DNA of 64,000 nucleotides from Callorhinus ursinus (taxonomy: Eukaryota; Chordata; Mammalia; Carnivora; Otariidae), in NCBI RefSeq assembly GCF_003265705.1, contig NW_020313005.1, forward strand, positions 15,548,035 to 15,612,034, in the 5' to 3' direction. A program made the position numbers and the translations under genes. The first letter of the stretch is position 1; the number at the start of each line of letters is the position of its first letter. The notes beneath the pieces were generated by a model. The model was not told where the DNA came from and searched no databases. It saw nothing but the letters and a program-made list of their open reading frames with translations. This document shows positions 60,401 to 64,000 of the stretch, in pieces.

Positions 60401-62869
60401 CTTTCCTCCCCTCTTCTAACCTTCTTCCAGTGTTTCTCCAGTCACACCAAACATCATCATCAACAAAAATAGGAGTTAATTTTTTACCTCGTATCGGTAT
60501 CTGGCACTATCATCTTCTTTAAGACTATTATTTTATTTGACAATTCAGTGAGATAAGTATCAATATTGTCTCCATTTTACAGATAAGAAAATAAAAGCTT
60601 AAACAAGTCAGAGCTTCTTAAAGGTCATATTTTCAGTAAATGGAAGAACTAAGTGTACAATCGGGCAGAGAACTTCCAGAAATGAAATATCAACTACTGT
60701 ATTTTTCTACCTCTTTAAAATACTGCTGGCACAATCTTTCTAAATGCACATACAAACTTGCCAAATTAAAATTCTTCAAGTGACTCCCAATGACTTCAGA
60801 AAAGATTCCAAATTGCGAAGCATAGTAAATATAAAAGCAAGATGTGGTCTACTATCTATTCAGCTTTATTTTTTGGCATTTCTTCTACTTAAACTAATAG
60901 GAGAACCAGACAGCATTATTTGCAGTTCCCAGAAAATATAATGCATGGTAGTAAGTTAATCACCAAAGCCATTCCCTTTTCTTCCTGGGCACACAGCTCA
61001 ACTACATTTCCCAGCGTCCCAGGCACTGAGGTGTTACTATGTGACTGACTTCAAGCCAACAGAATGTGAATAGGGGCAATGTGTTCCAATTTCCTAAAAA
61101 GATTCTCCCTGCTCTCTTTTCCACTTGCTGACTTGATGCAGATGTAAGAGTAGCAGCCTGGAAGCTATATGATGAAAATGGTGAAGCCACAGATAAAAAG
61201 ACCCTGAATCTCTTAATTATTTCTTGGAAGAGAGACACAATGCTTACCAGGAATACCTATTTTAGATTTTACTTAAATGAAAATAACCCTTTATTGTTAA
61301 AGACATTGAGGCTTACTTGTTACAGTAGCTAACATCACCTTAATTAACTTAAAAATGTTCTCTCACATTTCTGACTTTGCCCTTGCTGGACCTCTGCCTT
61401 AAATACCATTCAGGTCCCTCTAGCAAATTCCTGCTCAACATTTTAAATTACTTCAGCTATAACATCACTGTTGTCTTCCCTGATCTGTTCCCATAATTTG
61501 GGTTGTGTGTTTTTTGTATATTATTTGTCTCCCTCTCCATAGAGAATACTTAGTCTTGACAGTACAAAATGTATTGTCTGTCCATCTCCTGCACAAAAGA
61601 CAATGTCTGAAGTCTAGCAGATAGCTAATACATATTTTTAAATAAACAATTATAGATCTTCCTGAACTTCAGATGGGGTTATATCCCAATAAACCCATCA
61701 TAAGTTGAAAATATTGTAAGTAAAAAAATGCATTTAACACACCTAACCTGCTGAACCTCATAGCTTAGCTTAACCTACTCTACAATGTGCTCAGAACACT
61801 TACATTAGCCTACAGCTGGGCACAATCATCTAACACAAAGCCTATTTTATAGTAAGGTGTTGAATATCTCATGTAATTTATTGACTACTATACTCAAAAT
61901 GAAAAACAGAATGGTTGTAAGTATATCACTGTTTACCCTCATGATTGCATGGCTGGCTGGGAACTACACTAGCTGCTGCTGTCCAGTATTATAAGAGGGT
62001 ATAATACAACATATTGTTAGCCTGAAAAAAGATGAAACTTCAAAATTTGAAGTATAGTTTCTACTAAATGCATATCACTTTCACACCATCAGAAAGTCAA
62101 AACACTGCAAGTCAGAACGTTGTAACTTGGGGACCATCTATACTCTGTGCCATATCTTAGAAACCTTGTAAACTATAGCCCAGAAATACCATCTTATAAC
62201 TGAGACAGCAGGTTCTTCATAATGGATTAAAACTGCATCAATTAAGAGGCAAACTTTCTAAACCACACTCTAAGTAAAATGCACCACAGACACTAAGGTC
62301 TAGGCTCTATTGCAAATAACAGATTCACTTCTCAAGAAGGCTTCAATACAGGAACAGAATTTTTTTCCAATTATTCACTATGATGATTTTAATAATTGCA
62401 TAATTCACACATATCCTATGTCTAAGTGACATCAGGTGTTTCCCAGTTAAAATCTGGGGAAAAAACTATCAAATGTAAGTCTTCCTTAAAAGATTTACTG
62501 AAAGCAGTAAACTATGTCTTCCAATCATCTTACTAAAGTACAAGATCTTAATTATAAATCAGCCCAATGGGTGGATCATTTTCATATTCCAGGGCATATT
62601 AATTTATGTCAAGCAAATCATAAATGATGATTCGCTTTGTTATTGTTTTTGTTATTGTTTATGGTTCAGGGAACAGAATTATCAGAGCTTCCCGATGATT
62701 TCCCAAACAGAAAGTAAGGTGCCTTTGTTCATCTGATCCCACAGACCCTAACCCCTGTCTTCGAGCCATCAAAACAGGCAACCTCAACATTAAGACATAC
62801 ATGAAATCCAGGTTTGCAGTAAAATAAAACCATCCTTTTCTTGGCTCATGAAGGTTCCAGGGAATATGC
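11149..62869 (-). CDS. GLB1L2/GLB1L3-like GH35 beta-galactosidase-family gene (17 exons seen, 5' end outside window)
   Basis: The joined exons run 62869-62801, 59944-59849, 58603-58495, 55431-55339, 51761-51680, 50455-50391, 28537-28453, 27935-27798, 24161-24081, 23440-23334, 16364-16218, 14173-14102, 13632-13545, 12852-12765, 12394-12283, 11567-11451 and 11343-11149. They give 580 residues in one open frame, with matching intron phases. Family marks in order: PWNLHEP (residues 4-10), [13 protein letters not shown] with the acid/base Glu106, the nucleophile segment (Val180 instead of Glu), FHGGTNFGF, the jelly-roll beta-domains, and the conserved [16 protein letters not shown] near the C-terminus. 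GH35 members release terminal beta-galactose from glycans, in lysosome, Golgi or secreted space. Here loss of the nucleophile argues against normal hydrolysis. Sequence is mixed between human GLB1L2 (GYILYET, HVxDRGQVF) and GLB1L3 ([16 protein letters not shown], 22-residue exon 6), so it may be a third paralogue; I give no symbol. The N-terminal signal or anchor exons are not in the window. Confidence 0.93.
11451..11567 (-). CDS. GLB1L-like exon 16 ([15 protein letters not shown])
   Basis: Acceptor AATCTTTTCAG and donor AATGAG|GTAAGC give 117 bases, 39 codons. It reads [20 protein letters not shown] then [19 protein letters not shown], the signature C-terminal beta-domain of GH35 animal enzymes. 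Confidence 0.97.
12283..12394 (-). CDS. GLB1L-like exon 15
   Basis: Acceptor TTCCCTCTTAG and donor ATGGAG|GTTAGT give 112 bases. The reading [20 protein letters not shown] then [17 protein letters not shown] shares WKP, GPAF and DTF with GLB1L3 and PAFFLG with GLB1L2. Confidence 0.94.
12765..12852 (-). CDS. GLB1L-like exon 14
   Basis: Acceptor CCTCTTTTACAG and donor CAAAG|GTGGGT give 88 bases, reading [20 protein letters not shown] then LDMKTQFLQ, matching GLIGNLYLNDSPLKNFRIYS of GLB1L2. Confidence 0.95.
13545..13632 (-). CDS. GLB1L-like exon 13 (RILVENQGR)
   Basis: Acceptor TCTTGGACAG and donor AAAAG|GTAGGC give 88 bases. The reading [20 protein letters not shown] then GQDINKERK carries the conserved LRILVENxGR of the family and ends in phase 1. 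Confidence 0.95.
14102..14173 (-). CDS. GLB1L-like exon 12
   Basis: Acceptor TTTCTTTGGCAG and donor AAAATG|GTATGT give 72 bases, 24 codons, reading [20 protein letters not shown] then PRKM. Position and phase match VFVNTVSIGFLDYKTTKIAV of GLB1L2. Confidence 0.92.
15735..15930 (+). mobile_element. MIR-like SINE in intron 11
   Basis: The section around GTCATTTAACTTCTCTGAGG and TTTGTAATAAATATC resembles the MIR core and 3' end. It is diverged; the rest of the 2-kb intron shows nothing I recognise. Confidence 0.65.
16218..16364 (-). CDS. GLB1L-like exon 11 (beta-domain)
   Basis: Acceptor TTTCTGCCACAG and donor GGTCAG|GTAAGG give 147 bases, 49 codons, phase 0 on both sides. It reads [20 protein letters not shown] then [12 protein letters not shown] and ends GHVQDRGQ, very close to the GLB1L2 exon with QSFGYILYET and HVHDRGQV. 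Confidence 0.96.
16866..17064 (+). mobile_element. CAN-SINE with target duplication
   Basis: Head GGGGCACCTGGATGGTTCAG, A-rich tail running into (CA)n. The 9-base flank ACACGGCCT occurs on both sides (16857-16865 and 17065-17073). Confidence 0.93.
17270..19595 (+). mobile_element. Old LINE-1 with internal deletion
   Basis: 5' UTR-like text (17300-18110) passes directly into the end of ORF2 at about 18120 (ACAATGGGGAAGGGTCTCTT), then the 3' UTR (TTGGTGGTTACCAGATGGCA) and an A-rich tail at 19575-19595. All frames are broken. The 5' part is less certain. Confidence 0.75.
19053..19110 (+). repeat. (TA)n microsatellite in L1 ORF2 relic
   Basis: Interrupted TA repeats sit where intact ORF2 has GTATATATACACAATGGAAT. 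Confidence 0.95.
20080..20930 (+). mobile_element. Ancient interspersed repeat, family undetermined
   Basis: Phrases such as CAACTAAATGCAATGTGTGA, GGATCCTGATATTAACAAAT and GATGTCTGGGATCTGCTTTA are those of a widespread mammalian repeat that I know by sight but cannot name with confidence. Confidence 0.5.
21215..21420 (-). mobile_element. MIR-like SINE
   Basis: TTCATTTTCCAGATAAGGAA, AGTTAAATGACTGCCCCAGG and CAAACCCAGTCTTGGCTCCA follow the complement-strand MIR order. Confidence 0.8.
21598..21831. mobile_element. Short hAT-type DNA transposon with terminal inverted repeats
   Basis: The left end CAGTGGTTTTCAAACT pairs with the right end AGTTTAAAAATCATTG as an imperfect 16-base inverted repeat (about 13 of 16). 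The internal about 200 bases are noncoding, as in a MITE-like element. Confidence 0.65.
22015..22915 (+). mobile_element. LINE-1 3' end with internal ORF2 deletion
   Basis: ORF2 end from GGAGAAGATATTTGCAAATG onward, then 3' UTR to an A/C-rich tail. About 125 bases of ORF2 that normally follow CCACTCTGG are missing near 22373. The open 111-codon frame at 22139 is ORF2 debris. Confidence 0.88.
22478..22500 (+). repeat. (CA)n microsatellite in L1 ORF2 relic
   Basis: About eleven CA units lie at the position of GTATATATACACAATGG in intact ORF2. Confidence 0.95.
23334..23440 (-). CDS. GLB1L-like exon 10
   Basis: Acceptor TTTCATTGCAG and donor GAGGAG|GTAAGC give 107 bases. It reads [20 protein letters not shown] then [16 protein letters not shown], matching the GIPLPPPP...LYLSLWDALKYLGE linker of GLB1L2 between the TIM barrel and the first beta-domain. 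Confidence 0.94.
23683..23865 (+). mobile_element. MER5A-like hAT fragment in intron 9-10 region
   Basis: GATCAGTAGTTCTCAACCCC and the following CTCATTAGAATCTC resemble the MER5 family start; the rest is diverged. Confidence 0.55.
24081..24161 (-). CDS. GLB1L-like exon 9
   Basis: Acceptor TATATTTTTCAG and donor TTGG|GTATCT give 81 bases, reading [20 protein letters not shown] then EFFSSSL, collinear with DYDAVLTEAGDYTAKYMKLR of GLB1L2. The usual DYDA is DYGA. The exon lies only about 200 bases downstream of a same-strand L1 insertion. Confidence 0.94.
24362..27107 (-). mobile_element. Young 5'-truncated LINE-1 in intron 8, same strand as the host gene
   Basis: The poly-T end lies at 24365-24395 and the truncated 5' end at 27107. 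Both sides carry the 15-base target duplication CTTTGCAGGGCTTTC (24347-24361 and 27108-27122), which is perfect. The 3' UTR and ORF2 are close to the consensus of the other young copies. Confidence 0.97.
24831..27107 (-). CDS. LINE-1 ORF2 protein fragment (reverse transcriptase to C-terminus), open
   Basis: An uninterrupted frame of about 758 L1 codons starts inside the reverse-transcriptase domain at [20 protein letters not shown]; the first 17 codons of the longest open frame come from host DNA. The RT core FADDM lies at 26552-26538 and the C-terminal Cys/His cluster (CWRGC, HCWWEC) near 25250. L1 ORF2 nicks target DNA and copies RNA into the site; here the endonuclease domain is missing through 5' truncation, so the copy is not autonomous. 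No premature stop is seen, which fits recent insertion. Confidence 0.93.
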   Translation of the reverse strand, partial: TLIPKPDKDPIKKENYRPISLMNMDAKILTKILANRIQLSIKRILHHDQVGFIPGLQDWFNIRKSINVIQYINKRKSKNHMILSIDAEKAFDKVQHPFLIKTLQSIGIEGTYLNIIKAIYEKPTANIILNGERLRAFPLRSGTRQGCPLSPLLFNLVLEVLATAIRQQKEIKGIQIGKEEVKLSLFADDMILYVENPKDSTPKLLELIQEFSNVAGYKINAQKSVAFLYTNNKTEERQIKESIPFTITPKTIRYLGINLTKEAKDLYSENYKILRKEIEEDTKKWKNVPCSWIGRTNIVKMSMLPRAIYTFNAIPIKIPSTFFKEMEQIILKFVWNQKRPRIARGILKKKSKAGGITIPDFQLYYKAVIIKTVWYWHKNRHIDQWNRIERPEMDPQLYGQLIFDKAGKNVQWEKDSLFNKWCWENWTATCRRMKLDHFLTPHTKIDSKWLKDLNVRQESIKILKENTGSNLFDLSRSNFFLETSPKAWEARAKMNYWAFIKIKSFCTAKETVHKTKRQLTEWEKIFANDISDKGLVSKIYKELIKLNTQRTNNPIKKWAEDMNRHFSKEDIQMANRHMKKCSTSLGIREIQIKTSMRYHLTPVRMAKINKSGNNRCWRGCGERGTLLHCWWECKLVQPLWKTVWRFLKQLKLELPFDSAIALLGIYPKDTNVGTRRGTCTPMFIAAMSTIAKLWKEPRCPSTDEWIKKLWYIYTMEYYAAIKRNEILPFATTWMELEGVMLSEISQSEKDMYHMTSLI
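27218..27420 (-). mobile_element. LINE-1 3' UTR fragment, antisense
   Basis: TTATCATGTTAAATTAGCCA, ACATCATTAGTTTTTGATGT and CCCTCAGTTTGTTTCCCAGA are the complement of an L1 3' end. It is older than the neighbouring copy at 24362. Confidence 0.88.
27798..27935 (-). CDS. GLB1L-like exon 8 (FHGGTNFGF exon, GC donor)
   Basis: Acceptor CTATGTGCAG and donor TATG|GCAAGT give 138 bases. The exon holds [18 protein letters not shown], the best conserved stretch of GH35, and ends in MITSY plus the first base of Asp. The donor dinucleotide is GC, followed by a perfect AAGT. The nearby GT four bases further on would shift the frame and reach a stop in exon 9. Confidence 0.96.
28453..28537 (-). CDS. GLB1L-like exon 7, nucleophile exon with Glu lost
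   Basis: Acceptor TTTTTCTCAG and donor CATT|GTGAGT give 85 bases. The reading [20 protein letters not shown] then SPHSVDSH aligns without gaps to the segment carrying MEYWTGWFDSWG in GLB1L2. The Glu that is the GH35 nucleophile (Glu268 in human GLB1) is Val, GTG at 28511-28513. The Tyr, Asp and TrpGly of the motif remain, but TGW has become ASS. Confidence 0.92.
28945..32049 (-). mobile_element. Old antisense LINE-1, 3' part (outermost level of nest)
   Basis: Antisense L1 3' UTR (TTCAAGTATAATTAACATAC), then ORF2 and upstream regions. It ends in CTTCTGAAAAATCTGATAGCC at 32049 where another L1 begins, and its text resumes at 45831 (GGTAGCCTTATGTGGGTTCC). Confidence 0.85.
29340..29480. repeat. 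AT-rich ATACATAT repeat cluster
   Basis: Irregular TATACATATA units within the old antisense L1, at the region equal to the other ORF2 microsatellite sites. Confidence 0.75.
32050..33585 (+). mobile_element. Second-level LINE-1, 5' part (5' UTR and start of ORF1)
   Basis: It starts with AAAAGGAGGGGGCAGAGTTA and AGATGGCGGAG, the L1 5' end, and reaches ORF1 coiled-coil text (GAAGCTGAAAAGAAG) before being cut by another L1. The remainder is at 41033-45813. The flank ATCTGATAGCC versus CCTGTGGTAGCC is an imperfect target duplication. Confidence 0.9.
35367..36480 (+). pseudogene. L1 ORF1 (RNA-binding p40-type), broken
   Basis: The start is ATGACAAGACGGAAAAACTC at 35367 and the ancestral stop TAA is at 36478-36480. 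A SINE with a 13-base target duplication splits the beginning. There is an in-frame TGA near 35824 and a frameshift near 36064. Readable pieces are a coiled coil ([20 protein letters not shown]) and the C-terminal basic domain ending [11 protein letters not shown]. Confidence 0.85.
35424..35620 (+). mobile_element. CAN-SINE inside L1 ORF1, perfect target duplication
   Basis: AACAAGAGGCAGT occurs on both sides (35411-35423 and 35621-35633). Head GGGCGCCTGGATGGCTCAGT and tail AATAAATAAATAAAATCTTT are near consensus. Confidence 0.97.
36563..40768 (+). pseudogene. L1 ORF2 (endonuclease-reverse transcriptase), broken
   Basis: The expected start ATG is GTG at 36563-36565. A SINE splits the first codons at 36600. 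Frames shift near 37600, 38150-38230 and 38780-38880, and stops occur in the endonuclease part. Readable sections include [11 protein letters not shown] (endonuclease), the RT segment FADDMILY near 38875 and an open 628-codon C-terminal run from 38882. That run reads past the usual stop because the codon after SLI is changed. Confidence 0.88.
36600..36800 (+). mobile_element. CAN-SINE inside L1 ORF2 start
   Basis: Head GTGCCTGGGTGGGTCAGTTG, tail AATAAATAAATAAAATAC. The flanks ATAGTTACC and ATAGTAACC are a slightly decayed target duplication. Confidence 0.93.
41033..45813 (+). mobile_element. Second-level LINE-1, 3' part (rest of ORF1, ORF2, 3' UTR)
   Basis: Text resumes exactly in ORF1 (CAGATCATGAAGGGAGATTT) where the left part stopped. 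ORF2 follows with many stops and frameshifts (fragments at 42012, 42942, 43853, 44647) and the older 3' UTR type (GGGTAACTAGGTGATGGGC) ends at the A-rich tail about 45800. Confidence 0.92.
45366..45412 (+). repeat. (TA)n microsatellite in L1 ORF2 relic
   Basis: About 22 TA units lie between GTGCCATA and AATAGAATATTAGCC, the point where ORF2 normally has GTATATATACACAATGG. Confidence 0.97.
45831..47715 (-). mobile_element. Old antisense LINE-1, 5' part (outermost level of nest)
   Basis: Continuation of the element that broke off at 32049. It ends in CCATCTTGGTCAACTCC near 47715, the complement of the L1 5' UTR motif with AAGATGG. The 5' region includes poly-T and CTT runs. Confidence 0.75.
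48160..48380 (+). mobile_element. L2 LINE 3' end relic
   Basis: CCAGAGCCTAGCACAGGATC and AAGTACCCACTCAAAATAAT resemble the L2 3' terminus. The 103-codon antisense frame over it is chance. Confidence 0.65.
48725..48905 (+). mobile_element. MIR SINE
   Basis: GAGCATGGGATTTGGAAGCA, then ATTTCCTCATCTGCAAAATG and AGAATAAGATTAATAG follow MIR order in the sense direction. Confidence 0.88.
49085..49185 (+). mobile_element. L2 LINE 3' end relic
   Basis: GTACCTAACTGGTACACAGTAGATGCTAAA is the decayed form of the L2 terminal phrase. Confidence 0.65.
50391..50455 (-). CDS. GLB1L-like exon 6 (65-base exon)
   Basis: The exon is bounded by a strong acceptor (TTTTCCTCCACAG) and donor (TTCAG|GTAAGG). With the split Val codon it reads [20 protein letters not shown] then IQ, 22 residues. 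That is the same length as the GLB1L3 segment and two shorter than GLB1L2 (from memory). Identity is low but the phases (1 in, 0 out) fit both neighbours and skipping it would break the frame. Confidence 0.82.
51354..51561 (+). mobile_element. CAN-SINE with target duplication
   Basis: Head GCACCTGGGTGGCTCAGTCA; flanks AAAAATTATGGGG (51341-51353) and GAAAACTATGGGG (51562-51574). It lies just downstream of exon 5 in the intron. Confidence 0.93.
51680..51761 (-). CDS. GLB1L-like exon 5
   Basis: Acceptor TCTCCACAG and donor CGGG|GTACAA give 82 bases. The reading is [20 protein letters not shown] then KRGHLKR, matching ALEDRGIVELLLTSDNKDGL of GLB1L2. It ends in phase 1, which fits exon 6. The donor GTACAA is weak. 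Confidence 0.93.
53146..53339 (+). mobile_element. Very short LINE-1 3' insertion with 19-base target duplication
   Basis: Only the last about 195 bases of an L1 3' UTR are present, from GAAAAACTGAGGGTTC to the poly-A. AAGAATTTAAGCCCAACTC (53127-53145) recurs with one change (AGCTC) at 53340-53358. Confidence 0.95.
53400..55100 (+). mobile_element. Ancient L1/HAL1-type relic
   Basis: Purine-rich text such as GCCAGAAGAAAAATACATTT and CAATCTAGAATTCTACATAC, then ATGTATATAAGCCAAATAC, keeps the order ORF1 end to ORF2 start of an old LINE. A SINE interrupts it at 53767. Confidence 0.6.
53767..53967 (+). mobile_element. CAN-SINE, perfect target duplication
   Basis: AAAAATCATCCAGA occurs at 53753-53766 and 53968-53981. 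The body is close to consensus (ATCGAGCCCCACATCGGGCT). Confidence 0.97.
55339..55431 (-). CDS. GLB1L-like exon 4, catalytic acid/base exon
   Basis: Acceptor TAACCCTCAG and donor AAAAAG|GTAAGT give 93 bases, 31 codons, phase 0 on both sides. It reads [20 protein letters not shown] and on to YMSYIKK. The second Glu of VENEYG (GAA at 55387-55389) is the GH35 acid/base residue and is intact. Confidence 0.96.
55600..56430 (+). mobile_element. L2 LINE ORF2 relic in intron 3
   Basis: Pyrimidine-rich text CTGGCCTGCCTCCCTGGTCA, CAGTTTCTTTTGTCAGCTCC and CTTAAATGTTGATGTTTCTC follows the sense order of L2 ORF2. All frames are broken. 56430-57200 shows nothing I recognise. Confidence 0.75.
57205..57405. 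mobile_element. hAT-type nonautonomous DNA transposon (MER58-like)
   Basis: The ends AATGCTGTCCAGCAGAACTT and TATACTGGACAGCACAGCTC face each other as an inverted pair (GCTGTCCA / TGGACAGC). The inside is AT-rich. Family name is a guess. Confidence 0.7.
58211..58414 (+). mobile_element. CAN-SINE, perfect target duplication
   Basis: GAAAATAGGCTAG occurs at 58193-58205 and 58415-58427. The element sits only about 80 bases downstream of exon 3, on the opposite strand to the gene. Confidence 0.97.
58495..58603 (-). CDS. GLB1L-like exon 3
   Basis: Acceptor TTTCAATCCTAG and donor CTCCAG|GTAAAT give 109 bases. The product [20 protein letters not shown] continues as a helix [15 protein letters not shown], collinear with WLLQDPGMRLRTTYKGFTEA of GLB1L2. 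The Ser codon before Trp is split across introns (AG|C), as expected for the family. Confidence 0.94.
58812..59062 (+). mobile_element. hAT-like DNA transposon
   Basis: CAGACTGCAGCCCACAGGCC, TAAAGTTTTATTGGAACACAG and TTACAGAAAAAGTTTACCAA are phrases of a common mammalian DNA transposon. I do not recall its name with certainty. Confidence 0.7.
59108..59485 (+). mobile_element. Old LINE-1 3' end
   Basis: GATGGAATATTATTTAGCCG, GTGAATCTTGAAAACATTAC and GGTGGTTGCCAGGGGCTGGG give the end of ORF2 and 3' UTR of an old L1. It parallels 5100-5420. Confidence 0.8.
59849..59944 (-). CDS. GLB1L-like exon 2 (substrate-loop exon, eroded)
   Basis: Acceptor CACTTCCCAG and donor CCCAG|GTAAGT give 96 bases. 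The reading is [20 protein letters not shown] then [11 protein letters not shown]. Family members have RPGPYICSE or RPGPYICAE here. The Arg is Cys (TGT at 59896-59898), the Cys is Gly, and the Glu that helps bind galactose is Asp. A second AG at 59934 could act as acceptor, but it would break the frame with exon 1. Confidence 0.93.
60520..60680 (-). mobile_element. MIR-like SINE in intron 1
   Basis: TGTCTCCATTTTACAGATAA and the following decayed AGTCAGAGCTTCTTAAAGGT fit complement-strand MIR. Confidence 0.65.
60960..61250. mobile_element. Ancient repeat, family undetermined
   Basis: CACAGCTCAACTACATTTCC and CAGCGTCCCAGGCACTGAGG belong to a mammalian repeat I recognise by wording but cannot name. 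Confidence 0.45.
61650..62150. mobile_element. Ancient DNA transposon with imperfect inverted ends
   Basis: The left end TATAGATCTTCCTGAACTTC pairs loosely with the complement of the right end (TATAGATGGTCCCCAAGTTA). The inside (GGCTTTGTG and ATGAGATATTCAAC equivalents on the complement) matches a widespread mammalian element of about 500 bases. Confidence 0.6.
62801..62869 (-). CDS. GLB1L-like exon 1 of those visible (PWNLHEP exon)
   Basis: Acceptor ATTGCAG and donor AT|GTATGT bound a 69-base exon. It reads [19 protein letters not shown] and on to LDF, matching the YVPWNLHEP...FSGNLD segment of GLB1L2/GLB1L3. It starts in phase 2 and ends in phase 2, so at least one more upstream coding exon (the FGGSIHYFRVP exon of the family) must lie beyond 64000. 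I searched 62870-63515 for that exon and did not see it. Confidence 0.9.
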
Positions 62870-63512
62870 CTGCAATGGAAAAAAGAGAAATATAAAAATC
62901 TTTTACTTTATTTGCCCTTATTCCATATTGATTCCTCCAGTTTTAATATAGCATCTGGGCTATCCCTACTGTGAAGGAAATTGAAGAGTTCAATAGCCAA
63001 GCCTCTGTGTGTGAGTGAACTCTGTATTAGCTTAAAAATTTCCTCCTTCAAATGCCCAGTGCAGATCCAAGCAACCAATATTATTCCTTGATGCTGAACT
63101 TCAGGTAAGATAGATATATATGTAACATCTTCTGGGGTTCAACCACAATTTTTAAAAAAATACTAATGAAAACATACGAAAAATTTAAATCCATATCTAT
63201 AATGGCAAAAAAGAAAAACCATTAGCCATAAAACAGAAATCAGCAAGAACTGAAAAGTGTATAGAACTAGATTATACAGTTTCCTTTAAATGAATAAAAT
63301 GAAATCCAGCAATCAACAATACAAGTTTCACACTACCCAGGATCCATTAAGAAAATTACTAGGCATGCAAAAAACAGGAAAAGGTGACACAAAGCAGAAA
63401 AAAAAATCAAGCAATAGAAACAAACCCAGAAATGACATATAGGATGAAACTAGCAGAAAAAAATACTTTTTAGTATTCACCTATAAAAATATTTACCATA
63501 TCTTTAATTTCA
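62870..63512. other. Intron upstream of exon 1, nothing recognised
   Basis: AT-rich DNA in which I looked for the next GH35 exon without finding it. Confidence 0.5.
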
Positions 63513-64000
63513 TAATCTTTTTTTTTAATTTTACTATGTTATCTTAATCACCATACATTACATCATTAGTTTTTGATGTAGTGTTCCATGATTCACTGTT
63601 TGTGTATAACACCCAGTACTCCATGTAGTACATGCCCTCCTTAATACCCATCACTGGGCTCACCCATTCCCCCAACCCTCTCTCCTCTAGAACCTTCAGT
63701 TTGTTTCTCAGAGTCCATAGTCTCTCATGGTTCATCTCCCCCTTCGATTTCCCCCGCCTTCATTTTTCCCTTCCTGCTATCTTCTACTTCTTTTTTTTTT
63801 TTTTAACATATAATGTATTATTTGTTTCAGAGGTACAGGTCTGTGATTCAACAGTCTTACACAATTCACAGTGCTCACCATAGCACATACCCTCCCAATG
63901 TCTATCACCCAGCCACCCCATCCCTCTCACCCCCCACCACTCCAGCAACCCTCAGTTTGTTTCCTGAGATTGAAAATTCCTCATATTAGTGAGATCATAT
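63513..64000 (-). mobile_element. LINE-1 3' end, antisense, cut by window edge
   Basis: Poly-T at 63515-63530, then the complement of the carnivore L1 3' UTR (ACATCATTAGTTTTTGATGT). A second T-run at 63791 is the internal A-rich section of the UTR. ORF2 should follow beyond 64000. It is on the same strand as the host gene. Confidence 0.93.

Noticed and set aside
1..64000. LTR retrovirus, CRISPR array, bacterial operon or mobile plasmid parts
   Set aside because: I saw no LTR pairs, no gag-pol-env frames, no regularly spaced repeats and no bacterial gene structure.

Overview
This window is nuclear DNA from a carnivoran mammal. The evidence is many copies of the tRNA-derived carnivore CAN-SINE (tRNA-like head, CT-rich middle, AATAAA-rich tail) and carnivore-type LINE-1 elements with the usual 3' UTR. 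A caniform that is not a dog-type canid (bear, seal or mustelid group) is my best guess, but that is inference. There is no bacterial-style gene content, CRISPR array or LTR provirus that I can see.

One host gene dominates. It lies on the minus strand and belongs to the GLB1L2/GLB1L3 branch of glycoside hydrolase family 35 (beta-galactosidase-like). I could place 17 consecutive coding exons from 62869 down to the stop codon at 11149, giving 1,744 coding bases (580 residues plus stop) in one open frame. The first coding exons (about 95-100 residues by comparison with the family) lie beyond the right edge. All splice phases match from exon to exon. All introns look GT-AG except one GC-AG intron after exon 8. 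The acid/base glutamate (NEYG) is kept in exon 4, but the catalytic nucleophile glutamate is a valine in exon 7, and the RPGPYICSE-type substrate loop in exon 2 is eroded. The gene therefore looks like an intact-frame pseudoenzyme rather than a working galactosidase.

Layout: 1-11148 is the 3' flank and probable 3' UTR (L1 pieces, three SINEs, MER5/MER20-like DNA transposons, and a local 165-bp duplication). 11149-16364 holds seven terminal exons. 16365-28537 holds exons 10 to 7 separated by L1 insertions, including a same-strand L1 with a long open ORF2 in intron 8. 28538-50390 is a 22-kb intron built almost wholly by a nest: an old antisense L1, split by a sense-strand (+) L1, split in turn by a full-length L1, itself hit by two SINEs. 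50391-62869 holds exons 6 to 1 with SINEs, an L2 relic and several old DNA transposons. 62870-64000 is intron sequence plus a further antisense L1 cut by the window edge.

All other long open frames are L1 ORF1/ORF2 remains or chance frames inside repeats.
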